In this document: positions 28,706 through 39,727 of the stretch, piece after piece
Layout: each line of letters starts with the position of its first letter
How positions within the stretch are numbered: position 1 is the first letter of the stretch
NCBI RefSeq assembly: GCF_000002515.2
Contig: NC_006040.1
Span: forward strand, 992,001 to 1,056,000
From: Kluyveromyces lactis
Taxonomy: Eukaryota; Ascomycota; Saccharomycetes; Saccharomycetales; Saccharomycetaceae
Direction: 5' to 3'
DNA: 64,000 nucleotides
Translations under genes and position numbers: made by a program
Notes under the pieces: generated by a model
The model's input: only the letters and a program-made list of their open reading frames with translations
What the model was told of the DNA's origin: nothing
Database searches by the model: none

Positions 28706-28731
28706 GAGCTAGCTAGCTACCTAGCTAGCTA
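28706..28731. repeat. TAGC-repeat palindromic cluster
   Basis: GAGCTAGCTAGCTAC is followed by CTAGCTAGCTA. Two copies of the self-complementary 10-mer TAGCTAGCTA (about 28710-28719 and 28722-28731) are separated by CC. Each copy can pair with itself or with the other. No protein I know has this as an obvious site. It lies about 470 nt upstream of PAM1/SVL3. Confidence 0.7.
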
Positions 28732-29592
28732 TGGGTCAAGTAGTCTTAGAATACTTGCTTGGGAACAACTTTAGAAGAACCACGGACAATCAGCTTCTGT
28801 GAAATGAAGAAAAACTGATACTATTGAAAGAGGGATATCTAACGACATTGTTACTCTCACTTTCTCACTTTGTCCAACTCTCTCTCTCTCTTTCTCTCTC
28901 TCGTATTTACAGTAATTACGTACTCTGCATTGACTAAGAAATAATAGGAGATAGGACCCACAGTATAATTCCCGTACAAGAAACTGTATATTGCATTTAC
29001 ACGTCCATAAGCCTTGAAGGAAATTGTTTCTGCCACGATTGAGAAGCTTTTTCCGTCTACATGGCAAGTGGAGATTTATAGCAATTTCAATTGTAGCTTG
29101 TTCATCTTGCATTTCGGCTGCTATAGGAAACAGAGAAAGCAGAGAGAGAATCTAAGAATAGAATTCGGCATTGCCTCGGATGTAGCTCTGCGAAAATTAT
29201 TGCTATTTCAAAGAAATCAACAACCTAGAGAACTCAGAGAGAGAGTGAGGTACAGTAAGTTGCGGTGTTTCTCTTTTGTCGGTTTCTTGCCAGTGAGATT
29301 TTTTTTTTCCTCGATTATCTGAGCCTGTACTCTAAGCCAAGACGCAAACATACTGATGTGTGATTTGGTCCTACTCCCACCTCTACCTCTTTATTAAGCT
29401 AATGTGATTACATTACTACGTCGGTGCTTATACCGGTCCGTAAATGATGGATGTCCAGTGCTGGTTAAGATTGGTTATGTTGTTACGATCAATATCCGTG
29501 GGATCTGGACGATTTTTCACTGATTAAGCTCGAGTTTTTCTATTTTTCAGTTTGTGAAATTGGTTATTTCCGATCCAGAGACACATATACTT

Positions 29593-29617
29593 GAGATGAG
29601 ATGAGATGAGATGAGCG
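29593..29617 (+). promoter_or_regulatory. GATGA pentamer array before YDR249C-like gene
   Basis: Four tandem ATGAG units follow GAG and end in CG, 53-77 nt upstream of the ATG. This is the same pentamer, in reverse orientation, as the CTCAT units attached to the PAC boxes of NOP4 and ERG10, but the exact GCGATGAG core is not present. Confidence 0.5.
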
Positions 29618-29669
29618 CTGGGTACAATACGACCATCTCAAGTGCAGGGGTCGTCTAGTGGTATTGAGC

Positions 29670-30782
29670 ATGGGGTTTATCGCTGCTGGGTATCGTACAA
29701 AGGATTTCCAGAGTGTTTATAGTGACCGAGAGGACTGGGCCATCTGCAGAAGAGCGAAAGTACGAAGGTCATCGAATTTACTTTCAAGGTCTTCTCGAAG
29801 GAAAAAATGTAAGGTACAAGACAAACCATTGACTATACGGGATTTGCCCAGTGAATTGATCCAGAAAATCTTTGTGTTTAGTGGTAATCATGAACTTTAC
29901 GAGGTGAATAAGTTCTTTTATACATGTTTGAAACCAACGAGTTTCCTCTTGCATAGGTTCATCTTGGAAAATTTCTACCATGATTTGAACCGTGATCTAA
30001 CAAGCTCGAAAGGTAACGAGAATGGTCCCGTACCTGCGTTCCATGGGTTGAATGGGAAGGTATTCGAAAACTCGGTGTATGTTTCGTTTTTAAACGATAA
30101 TCCTCATTTGATTCAAGAGATTGGCCATATCGGACATCATGAAGAGTTAACTGCACTGCAAGAGGAAAGATTGGCTCTGTTTCAAGAGGGAGATCTAACA
30201 GGACTCGATGCTAGGCATAAGGAATTGCAGAAACAGGATTATCCATCAATATTTTACTCGGAGGTAGAATTTTTTTTCCAAAACGATATTCAACTAAAGA
30301 AACCAGTTTACAACCAGTTGATACTTGAACTATCCGTCCACTACGAGGTGAAGCAGCCTTATTTCCTCATAGAAACCTTAATGCATTGGTTTTTCCATAC
30401 TAACCAAGGTCAATATAACATCAACCATTTATTCCATGCCATTATCTTGGTAACTCACATCTCATCGGTGTTACCTTCTAAATCCTTGGATAATAATGGA
30501 CCCTTAATCGAACTAATCAACAACATATATTTGACTCCTGCTGGTCAGCAGTTACATGAGTTGCTATTAGTAGACGATTATACTGACGAAGAGGCGTTTA
30601 GTAGAAGGAGAATACGTGTCCTGAACAAATTCATCAATAAATTCTACAAGTTGGAAGAAACAAGACCATTGTTATTGTCTCAGGACGTCTTATGGGAAAC
30701 CTTGGTCGACGTTAAGGACAAACATGTTATGAAACTTATTATGGAATATGGAGGACAGCCTAGCATCAACGTAATTCAATAA
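29670..30782 (+). CDS. F-box-like protein, YDR249C homologue
   Basis: 370 aa from ATG 29670 (MGFIAAGYRTKDFQ); the four codons before it start with GTG. S. cerevisiae YDR249C is an uncharacterised protein of about the same length, next to PAM1 (YDR251W) with only the dubious YDR250C between, and the orientation here agrees. Seen: a basic N-terminus (SRRKKCKV), then an F-box-like segment at about 55-95 (LTIRDLPSELIQKIFVFSGNHELYEVNKFFY). Next comes a helical region, with WETLVDVKDKHVMKLIMEYGGQPS at the C-terminus resembling a single ankyrin-type helix pair. An SCF adaptor role would be an inference from the F-box-like motif only. Confidence 0.7.
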   Translation: MGFIAAGYRTKDFQSVYSDREDWAICRRAKVRRSSNLLSRSSRRKKCKVQDKPLTIRDLPSELIQKIFVFSGNHELYEVNKFFYTCLKPTSFLLHRFILENFYHDLNRDLTSSKGNENGPVPAFHGLNGKVFENSVYVSFLNDNPHLIQEIGHIGHHEELTALQEERLALFQEGDLTGLDARHKELQKQDYPSIFYSEVEFFFQNDIQLKKPVYNQLILELSVHYEVKQPYFLIETLMHWFFHTNQGQYNINHLFHAIILVTHISSVLPSKSLDNNGPLIELINNIYLTPAGQQLHELLLVDDYTDEEAFSRRRIRVLNKFINKFYKLEETRPLLLSQDVLWETLVDVKDKHVMKLIMEYGGQPSINVIQ

Positions 30783-30894
30783 ATCCGTAATATAAAAAGT
30801 AAAAGGAATGGTTACAGATTACTATACACTTATTTATTTATTTATTTGTTTGTTTGTATCTTTAGATGAGCAAGGCTATCTAAATCTAAAATCG

Positions 30895-31944
30895 TTAGTT
30901 GGCATGGTTATATTCTGCAAACCATGGGTGGTTCAAGGCATCCTTTGCAGAAAGTCTTGCATCTGGGTTCAGTTGCAATAGACCATGCAATAGATCCACT
31001 ACATTATCGTCCAACACTTCCTCCGTATTGTTTTGTAATAGCTGTTTCAAATCACGAGGCATATGTGGAGGCAAAAGTGGATTGTATTTAGCCAATTGAG
31101 TCACTTGCGGCCATGTCTGCTCCACTGGAGTACCCATCGTATCGAATATGAGTTTCAACTGTTCCTCATCGTTGGAACCAGGGAATAACGGTTTCCCCAT
31201 AATCATTTCAGCCAAGATACATCCGCATGACCAAATATCGATTGAAGTGCAATAGTTTCTTGACCCCATCAACACATCAGGAGCCCTATACCAAAGAGTC
31301 ACCACTTCACTGCTGAAAGTGTTAACTGGGATACCAAATGCACGAGCCAACCCAAAATCACCAAGTTTCAATTGACCTCTGTTATTGATCAACAAGTTCT
31401 GAGGTTTCAAATCACGATGCAAGATCCTGTTCTCATGGCAAAACGCTACACCTTGTAACAACTGCCATTGGAAATATTTCACCAAATCCATCTCTAAGCC
31501 CTTATGAGAATTTCCCTTGTTTCTATTGTCCATGAACTTCTTAAGGTCATTATCCATGAATTCAAACACCAACGTCAACTTATTCTCAGTATGAATCACA
31601 TCGAATAGCCTCACGATGTTATCATGTTTCAACTCTTTCATCAACGATATCTCCCTAATGGCCGTTGACGGAGTTCCTTCTTCGCTATCCAATTTCACTT
31701 CTTTCAAAGCAACGTATACACCAGTCGTCTTATTCAATCCTTTGTACACGGTAGCATACGTACCGTTACCAACCTTTTCAAGTTGCTTGAATCTGGTTTC
31801 ATAGCGTAGTAGAGGGGACAAACGATTGCTGCGTTAGTATAAAAGTCAGAGTTATAGTGGTAAGGAGAAGTACTCATCTGCTTTGTACTCCTCGCTGCCA
31901 GTATCAAATATTCACAAAACTGCATACTGAGATGGTGCCACCAT
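30895..31944 (-). CDS. PHO85: Cyclin-dependent kinase Pho85, two exons
   Basis: 304 aa encoded by exon 1 at 31944-31928 and exon 2 at 31792-30895. Exon 2 alone has no usable ATG (it opens at a TTG in intronic sequence). Joining gives [16 protein letters not shown], which parallels MSSSSQFKQLEKLGNG of S. cerevisiae Pho85, where an intron interrupts the same place. Seen: glycine loop [18 protein letters not shown] lysine, PSTAIREI helix, [11 protein letters not shown] and TLWYRAPD. Pho85 with various Pcl cyclins controls phosphate, glycogen and cell-cycle responses. Corresponds to YPL031C; TRM44 is divergent. I am sure of the gene; the splice junctions are inferred but fit all signals. Confidence 0.95.
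31793..31927 (-). other. PHO85: Spliceosomal intron of PHO85
   Basis: 135 nt, read on the minus strand: donor GTATGC directly after CA of codon 6, a perfect TACTAAC branch box in TTTATACTAACGC, then about 45 nt to acceptor CAG just before ATTCAAG. The only AG closer to the branch point is 4 nt away, too near to be used. The split codon becomes CAA (Gln), the residue found at this position in S. cerevisiae. Confidence 0.9.
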
Positions 31945-32589
31945 AGTTTATGTTTATTGATGATCCTTGGAATGGTCCTGAGAGCTATATAACCATTATC
32001 GGATCCTCTTTTTACATCTGTTCAAGAGATAATGATTCAAATAGGAATTGAAATCTTCAAATATTTAAGAATGGTGTTATCTAGAATAAAATAGTGGATA
32101 CAGAAGGAAGTAACTTAGAAGAGGACAGAAATATTTGAGGTTTGGCAGTTGTGGCGTCCATCTCAGATAGTTTACTACCTAATTATATATGCGTACCATT
32201 TCAAAACTCTTCTTTCCCCTGTACTTGCTAATTATAATGCCAGTGACAAAAGTCTACTTGAAGATCTTCTAATATTAGACAGGAGTAAATACACAATTAC
32301 GCTTTAATACCTGGAAATCTTATCCATTCATTTACAGTAGTAAATAATAATATTCATGTTGAACAACTTCCAAGTGGTTATATGGCTAAAGGCAGGAAGA
32401 TATCTTGTATGTTGCTTCGAATTCCTGGTGCCTTTAGAGCATGAGTAACGTTCGAAGTGAAAAATTTAAAGAGGGCATCGATTCATCAACTAATAAGCAG
32501 TTTCAACGCAGACTCGAAGAACTCGATGGAATACCAGGATATAGAGAACCATATAGACTGTGCACAGGTAGAGTTGACGTAAGTTTGAT
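31945..32589. promoter_or_regulatory. PHO85-TRM44 divergent intergenic region
   Basis: 645 bp. TGAAAAATTT at 32458-32467 resembles RRPE and would suit TRM44. A 50-codon open frame ends in overlap with the TRM44 start (listed separately). The rest is AT-rich with no other recognisable element. Confidence 0.45.
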
Positions 32590-32593
32590 ATGA
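32441..32593 (+). other. Upstream 50-codon ORF overlapping TRM44 start
   Basis: ATG 32441 opens MSNVRSEKFKEGIDSSTNKQ and continues as a charged 50-aa peptide to a TGA at 32591-32593. The TRM44 ATG begins at 32590, so the two overlap as ATGA. I recognise no family. The composition looks like real protein (few hydrophobic runs, codons typical), but an RRPE-like TGAAAAATTT lies inside it, suggesting that this is promoter DNA. It could be a uORF, a small gene, or chance. Confidence 0.3.
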
Positions 32594-34203
32594 CCTCGAA
32601 TACGCTTCATTATACCGTGGAGAAATCCAGTATTTTGGGACCAGAATGGCAATCTTTATATTCGACAGCGGAACCTGTCGACTTCGATAAATCACATTTC
32701 GAACAAGCTATGCTAAATGTGATAAGGCAGCCTAATGTAAACTCGACTGTTATTCTACGTGCAGATATGCTTATAGACAATGAATACGACTTAGAGTCTG
32801 GTTCATGTGTGAAATCAGAGAAGAAAGACATCGCGTTGGGAAGCGATGAGGGTATATTGAAAGTAAACATCGATGATCTAGCACCGAGATCTGTACCGAT
32901 AGCGTTGGCTGATGTTACCACAAAGTTCCAATTTGTTAGGAGGATTGTTCCGAGGAATCCATTCAAGGATGCTATCATTAATCAGACGTGTTTGGTTATG
33001 AATTCCAACTCAGATGCTTCAACCTCTTTAGTAATTTACATCCCACATTTTGATAATGCTGAGTTATGTCCGTTTTATATCCCACAAGTGGCTGCAGTAG
33101 GGATTCTATTGCATGATCACCAGCTATCGGTGCATTATATCCCTTTCGCAGGGCAAAAAGAGCTTCTTTTCGATCCAAAACAACGGGTGGTAAGAACTGC
33201 TTTCAGGTTATTACAAACAGCATACAAGCATTCGAAAGGTGTCAAAGATGGGTATGCGAAACGGGTAATGCATGACGTTGTCGTGGATAAAGTGTTGTTC
33301 CAGGACCAGTATATCCATTTGAAGAAGAAATACTCAAAGTTCTTGGTGGATAACTGGGCGGAAAGTACTGATCCAAAGAAACATGTCTTTGAAGATATCG
33401 CCATTGCAGCTTTCTTGATAGAACTGTGGAAGAAAATATATGGTGCAGAGAATACAACGAATAAGATGCAATTCAGAGACTTAGGGTGCGGTAATGGTGT
33501 GCTTTGTTACATTTTGATTCAAGAAGGCTTCAAAGGGTTGGGGATCGATGCAAGACAAAGAAAATCTTGGTCAATATACCCTGCTGAAGTGAAAAGATGT
33601 TTGAAGGAACAAGTCATCATTCCTTCTGTGTTGCTAAGACCTCATCCAACGATGAAACTACATGCCCCACATCTTCAACACAACGGTAGATTTTTCCCGA
33701 TGCAACTTGTGTCACCTCAATTAATTGCGCCTGCCACCGTAATGTACTCATCTGCAGATTTACTTCAATCTCCTCAGGTTAACATAGCAGAATTCCCACC
33801 GGATACCTTCATCATAGGTAACCATAGCGATGAACTAACCTGCTGGATTCCCTTGCTAGGCTACCCATTCATGGTGATTCCATGCTGTTCCCATAACCTA
33901 AGTGGGAATAGAATAAGATATGCTGTGCGCGACGTTGAGAGAGCGAAGAAACTTGGAAATAGTACCTATCAGGGTCTCGTGGATAGGGTAGAATATCTAG
34001 CAGACAGAGTTGGGTGGAAAACTGAAAAGGAGATGCTACGTATTCCAAGTACAAGAAATGCAGCTATCATTGGTTACAAGAACGATAAGCTCAACGAATT
34101 TCCTACAGATGAAATATACTCGATTTTAATGGAAGAAGGTGGTGCGGACGGATGGGTTGCTAATACCATGAACCTAATGAAAAGTAATCCACGAGGCCAC
34201 TAA
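32590..34203 (+). CDS. TRM44: tRNA(Ser) Um44 2'-O-methyltransferase
   Basis: 537 aa (567 in S. cerevisiae). Trm44 makes 2'-O-methyluridine at position 44 of tRNA-Ser in the cytoplasm, using S-adenosylmethionine. Seen: AMLNVIRQPNVNSTVILRADML near the N-terminus, a central RRIVPRNPFKDAIINQTCLV block, and the methyltransferase motif I FRDLGCGNGVLCYILIQEGF with GLGIDARQRKSW following. HSDELTCWIPLLGYPFMVIPCCSHNLSG near the C-terminus is typical. Corresponds to YPL030W, divergent from PHO85. The upstream small ORF may influence its translation. Confidence 0.93.
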   Translation: MTSNTLHYTVEKSSILGPEWQSLYSTAEPVDFDKSHFEQAMLNVIRQPNVNSTVILRADMLIDNEYDLESGSCVKSEKKDIALGSDEGILKVNIDDLAPRSVPIALADVTTKFQFVRRIVPRNPFKDAIINQTCLVMNSNSDASTSLVIYIPHFDNAELCPFYIPQVAAVGILLHDHQLSVHYIPFAGQKELLFDPKQRVVRTAFRLLQTAYKHSKGVKDGYAKRVMHDVVVDKVLFQDQYIHLKKKYSKFLVDNWAESTDPKKHVFEDIAIAAFLIELWKKIYGAENTTNKMQFRDLGCGNGVLCYILIQEGFKGLGIDARQRKSWSIYPAEVKRCLKEQVIIPSVLLRPHPTMKLHAPHLQHNGRFFPMQLVSPQLIAPATVMYSSADLLQSPQVNIAEFPPDTFIIGNHSDELTCWIPLLGYPFMVIPCCSHNLSGNRIRYAVRDVERAKKLGNSTYQGLVDRVEYLADRVGWKTEKEMLRIPSTRNAAIIGYKNDKLNEFPTDEIYSILMEEGGADGWVANTMNLMKSNPRGH

Positions 34204-34585
34204 AACTCAACATTCCTGAACTTGAAGGCTAGTTAAGACAAATAGAATTTGTAAGTAGTAGATGATAGACTCACTTTTCAAATACAACGTGCTTACAGAA
34301 GGGCACAGTACAGCAAGAAGCAAGTCATACAGGTTTATATTGTCTTCTGAGCCGGAACCGATGGAATCTCCCACTTCTGAGCTCCATTAGAGGCATGAAA
34401 CTGAGCATTCCATATGTACTCATCGTTTTCTCAGTGTTAACATCTATTGAAAAATACGAAGTTTCAATTCTTTCTAAAGCTCATCTCATCAACAATAAAA
34501 AGCATTAGCGGGAACAAAGACTGCAATTTGCATCACTTTCATCAGGCCGTTTCTTCTTCATTCGACTCGCAGTACTCTGCTGGTT
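34204..34585 (+). promoter_or_regulatory. TRM44-SUV3 intergenic region
   Basis: 382 bp holding the TRM44 3' end and the SUV3 promoter. AAGCTCATCTCATC at 34477-34490 carries two CTCAT units as in the PAC arrays elsewhere but without the GC ending. No gene seen. Confidence 0.4.
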
Positions 34586-36841
34586 ATGCTAAAACTATAT
34601 CCGAGTCTTATAAGGAGTATTCCTTTGAGGATTTTCAGAGATGTTAGCCCTGTAATATGGACCAGGTTTCAGTCAAGCTATGTGGACAAATCTCTGCCGT
34701 TCACATCGCCAAAGTGGTTAGTGAATAAGCCAAAATTTATGCATTTACCAGAGGAAGAACAGAGAGGAGTCTCGGTGATACCTCTTAAGTTTGATCCGAA
34801 GGATTCGAAGTTGGTAGAGAATAATGCATATCTGAACGATGACGAATTTAGAAAGAATTTAAACAATGCCTTAACGTTGGTACACTCCAACTTGTTGACG
34901 GGGTATACAGAGTTTGATGTCTCAAACTCTAATGCAACATGGCTGCGGTTACGTGAGTTTCTATACCAGGAGCTAAGTCGATACTCGCATAAGTCGTTTT
35001 CATCATCGAGCACATTAACAATATCATCTTTACTTAAACCCACCAATCCAAAGGAACTGGTGCAACATCTTCTTTCCGTGGACCAAATATCTGCTGATAC
35101 TTGGAAGTCAATTCTACAGAGACAAGAGTTCAGCACTGTGGACCAATACTATTTCATTTTAAAGAATTATTTCTCATTTATTAAGGAGCAAGAAATTATC
35201 CCACAAATGACACCATCGTGGTCGCTTGTAGACCGTGGATTAGACATTTCCAACCCGTCCGAATGGTTCCCAGAAGCAAGAAAATTAAAACGTACCATTA
35301 TAATGCACGTTGGACCAACTAATTCTGGTAAGACCTATAATGCTTTGCAAAAGCTTAAAAATTGTCCAAGAGGATACTATGCAGGACCATTAAGATTATT
35401 AGCCCGTGAAGTTTATGACAGATTCCAAAATGAAGGCATCCGTTGTAATCTATTGACCGGGGAAGAAGTCATCGAGGATCTTGATGCAATGGGTAATCCA
35501 GCTGGACTTACATCAGGTACCGTAGAGATGATACCGTTGAACCGTGACTTTGATATTTGCGTGCTTGATGAGGTTCAGATGCTCAGTGAAAAAGATCGTG
35601 GCTGGGCATGGACCAATGCTATATTGGGTGTTAGAGCTAAAGAAATACACTTGTGTGGTGAAGAAAGTGTCTTACCTTTGATGGATAAAATTGTGAAACT
35701 AACTGGTGACACACTAGTCGTGAACAGATACGAAAGGTTAGGCAAACTTGAAGTAGAACACCAACCGCTTGCGAATGGATTGAAAGGATTGAAATCAGGT
35801 GATTGTGTGATTGCGTTTTCAAAGAAATCTATCCTTGATCTCAAATTGAGAATTGAAAAGGAAACTAACCTGAAAGTGGCTGTCGTATATGGATCGTTAC
35901 CTCCGGAGACAAGAGTGAAGCAGGCCAAGTTATTCAACAGTGGAGAGTACGATATTTTGGTGGCATCGGATGCCATCGGTATGGGACTAAACTTATCTAT
36001 CAACAGAGTGGTATTTACTGCATCATATAAGTTCAACGGTGTAGAAGTGGTGCCTTTAACTTTCTCCAATATCAAACAGATAGGTGGTAGAGCCGGACGG
36101 TTCAAAGGGAAGAAAGCCGATGGTTCTTCGAAAGAATCTATCGGACACGTTACAGCAATTGACGAGGATATTCTGAGAGATGTCAGAAAAGGTATCAATG
36201 CGCCGATTCAATATCTAGAAAAAGCAGTTGTATGGCCAACAGATGAGTTGGTCAACGACTTGCTATCATATTATCCACCTGGAATGAAATTAACAGTGCT
36301 TTTGAATAAATTCAAAACTGATATACTTAAATCTTCAACAAAATCCTTTGAATTATCTTATATCGACGATAAATCGAAAGTTGTTTCCACGTTTGAAGAC
36401 ATGCGTGGGCTCACGTTGAAGGATAAACTACGACTATCCAATGCCCCGGTCCGTATCAATCCCATGGTTATGAATATTTTCAAAAAATTCTGTGAAACCA
36501 TTGCTGAGAGAAGAACCATGTCACTCTTGAACTATCCTCTACCGTTCCTAATGTTACACTCGAGACATATCAAAGATGAGAACGTCTCATTAGAGTTCTA
36601 CGAAGAATTCCATCAACTCATCAACTTATACTGCTGGCTCCATATCAGATACCCGAACCTATTTGTAGACTACGAATCGGCCATCGACATAAAGAACCAT
36701 TGTGAGATGATGATCTTCAAGAAGCTCGAATTCCTAAAGAAGAACCCCTACAAGAAGTTCAATAAAAGATCACAATCTAAGAACTCTTCTCCGAAAAACC
36801 GATATGCTACTAAGAAATCTTATAGATCCAATTCTTATTGA
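34586..36841 (+). CDS. SUV3: Mitochondrial degradosome RNA helicase Suv3
   Basis: 751 aa (737 in S. cerevisiae). Suv3 with the exonuclease Dss1 forms the mitochondrial RNA degradosome. Seen: a basic mitochondrial presequence (MLKLYPSLIRSIPLRIFRDV), Walker A GPTNSGKT at residues 243-250, the motif II DEVQ in VLDEVQML, motif III region, SDAIGMGLNLSINRVVF, and the motif VI QIGGRAGRFKG. The C-terminal Suv3 domain continues to a basic Ser/Lys/Asn-rich tail. Corresponds to YPL029W, directly before ERG10. Confidence 0.95.
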   Translation: MLKLYPSLIRSIPLRIFRDVSPVIWTRFQSSYVDKSLPFTSPKWLVNKPKFMHLPEEEQRGVSVIPLKFDPKDSKLVENNAYLNDDEFRKNLNNALTLVHSNLLTGYTEFDVSNSNATWLRLREFLYQELSRYSHKSFSSSSTLTISSLLKPTNPKELVQHLLSVDQISADTWKSILQRQEFSTVDQYYFILKNYFSFIKEQEIIPQMTPSWSLVDRGLDISNPSEWFPEARKLKRTIIMHVGPTNSGKTYNALQKLKNCPRGYYAGPLRLLAREVYDRFQNEGIRCNLLTGEEVIEDLDAMGNPAGLTSGTVEMIPLNRDFDICVLDEVQMLSEKDRGWAWTNAILGVRAKEIHLCGEESVLPLMDKIVKLTGDTLVVNRYERLGKLEVEHQPLANGLKGLKSGDCVIAFSKKSILDLKLRIEKETNLKVAVVYGSLPPETRVKQAKLFNSGEYDILVASDAIGMGLNLSINRVVFTASYKFNGVEVVPLTFSNIKQIGGRAGRFKGKKADGSSKESIGHVTAIDEDILRDVRKGINAPIQYLEKAVVWPTDELVNDLLSYYPPGMKLTVLLNKFKTDILKSSTKSFELSYIDDKSKVVSTFEDMRGLTLKDKLRLSNAPVRINPMVMNIFKKFCETIAERRTMSLLNYPLPFLMLHSRHIKDENVSLEFYEEFHQLINLYCWLHIRYPNLFVDYESAIDIKNHCEMMIFKKLEFLKKNPYKKFNKRSQSKNSSPKNRYATKKSYRSNSY

Positions 36842-38418
<1,577 letters not shown>

Positions 38419-38846
38419 GAAGTGGACTAAGAACAAGAAAGAAAAAAATGTTATTACTCGCACCATATCAGATTCATTTGCTTTATTCAGTCAAAATTGC
38501 ATTCTAACCCTAATTTAATTCAACCGTACTGATTTGAAAGCGTCAGCTTGTTTCAAACATCAATTTAAGTATGTAAGCTAATGCTAAGTCAAGAAAAGCT
38601 AAAGAAACCGCTGCTAAAAATTTGCAGTGGGAAATCATACATAATCAGTACGTAATACTCGAACCATCATATCCCTTTGCTGTTTTATTCACACTTTAAG
38701 TTCTCTTCCGTTCATTATTATATTTGAAGATTTAATAGCGATCTTTGCATATTTGAAGCTTTACATATCTCATATTTATGAAGTATTGTTTATAGGAGTC
38801 AAAAGGCAGCTAGAGATATGAGATAAGAGCAACTTCATAGCCAAGA
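38419..38846. other. ERG10-gluconokinase intergenic region
   Basis: 428 bp, AT-rich. Contains the ERG10 terminator and the promoter of the kinase gene, with no repeats, RNA gene or remnant that I can recognise. Confidence 0.35.
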
Positions 38847-39392
38847 ATGAATGACCGTCCAACAATTTATGTGATAGGAGGAACGTGTGGTACAGGGAAG
38901 AGCACAATTGCTGAAAGGGTACATCAAAGACTTCATGAAAACAACCCTAAAATTGAATTCATCGAAGGTGACTTGCTACATCCAGCGGAAAACATCAGGA
39001 AGATGAGTCATGGAATTCCATTACACGATGATGATCGTTGGGGATGGCTAGAGAAGGTTTCTGATGATAGTTATAAGAAATCTGAAGAATGCGATACCTG
39101 CATTGTAACATGTTCAAGTCTCAAGAAAAGTTACAGAGATTACATTAGAAGCAAGCACCCTGAAGGAAGGTTCGTATTCTTCATGCTGTATGGGGCCAAG
39201 TCTGAAATCTTGAAGCGGATGCTGCAACGGGAATCACATTTCATGAAAGCAGATATGGTTGACTCTCAATTCAACGATTTGCAACTACCAGCAGAAGATG
39301 AACAGGATTCATTCGTTATTAATGTCACAAGCCTATCAGTTGAAGAAGTAGTTGACGAAATAATGAAGAAAATTAACGCAAGTTTGAGTTGA
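38847..39392 (+). CDS. Gluconokinase (YDR248C homologue)
   Basis: 181 aa (193 in S. cerevisiae). Phosphorylates D-gluconate to 6-phosphogluconate, feeding the pentose phosphate pathway. Seen: P-loop GGTCGTGKST at 11-20, FIEGDLLHP for substrate binding, RKMSHGIPLHDDDRWGWL, TCSSLKKSYRDYIR and the lid region (MLQRESHFMKADMVDSQFNDLQLP), all standard for the GntK family. No signal or membrane segment, so cytosolic. Position between ERG10 and SKS1/VHS1 agrees with YDR248C beside VHS1 (YDR247W). Confidence 0.93.
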   Translation: MNDRPTIYVIGGTCGTGKSTIAERVHQRLHENNPKIEFIEGDLLHPAENIRKMSHGIPLHDDDRWGWLEKVSDDSYKKSEECDTCIVTCSSLKKSYRDYIRSKHPEGRFVFFMLYGAKSEILKRMLQRESHFMKADMVDSQFNDLQLPAEDEQDSFVINVTSLSVEEVVDEIMKKINASLS

Positions 39393-39727
39393 AAATACCA
39401 ATGGAAATATTTCATGACCATAAAACTTGTAACGATTTAATTGTCTATAAATTATTCAATCGGCAGTCATTTGGTCGATATCTATGTATATACATATATG
39501 TATGTGTACAAGTTTATCGGAGGATAAAGTATACCGGACCCATGAATCGTCTAAGAGGAGAAGATTCTTTGGACGTTATTAACGTCACTTGTCTATCAAG
39601 GGTGGTAGTATCCGAGTTTTTCATTACTTCGTACTTCGCACCTTCCTTTCATAAGAAAAGATGCGTGATTAGCTGTGGTGGCGTATGTGTGTGTGTGTGT
39701 TTATCTCAAATGAGCTTTCGAATATCA
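39393..39727. other. Convergent 3' region with GT microsatellite
   Basis: 335 bp between the gluconokinase and SKS1/VHS1 stop codons. Has ATGTATATACATATATGTATGTGTAC near 39484-39509 and a (GT)n run near 39685-39702. A plus-strand open frame spans it but its content comes from these repeats. Confidence 0.4.

Larger units (their letters stand above)
28236..29669. promoter_or_regulatory. Unusually long PAM1/SVL3-YDR249C divergent intergenic region
   Basis: 1434 bp, the longest gene-free stretch of the window. Seen: three-plus copies of CCAGAA (about 28411-28430), a cluster of self-complementary TAGC units (28706-28731), a CT tract (about 28879-28902), GA-rich patches (about 29127-29150 and 29235-29250), a short T tract near 29300, and a GATGA array near the right gene. 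No tRNA A/B boxes, snoRNA or RNase P motifs were recognised. Open frames here (for example minus-strand 28771-29112) have no family content. Both flanking genes read outwards, so this is probably two promoters plus long leaders; an ncRNA is possible but not shown. Confidence 0.45.

Noticed and set aside
28771-29112. Possible minus-strand gene in the long PAM1-YDR249C spacer
   Set aside because: Contains low-complexity REKERERV from a CT tract and no domain or positional counterpart.
29641-29720. tRNA-like TCTAGTGGTATTGAGC near the YDR249C-like start
   Set aside because: Resembles an A box only; no B box or foldable cloverleaf follows. No tRNA was found elsewhere by eye.
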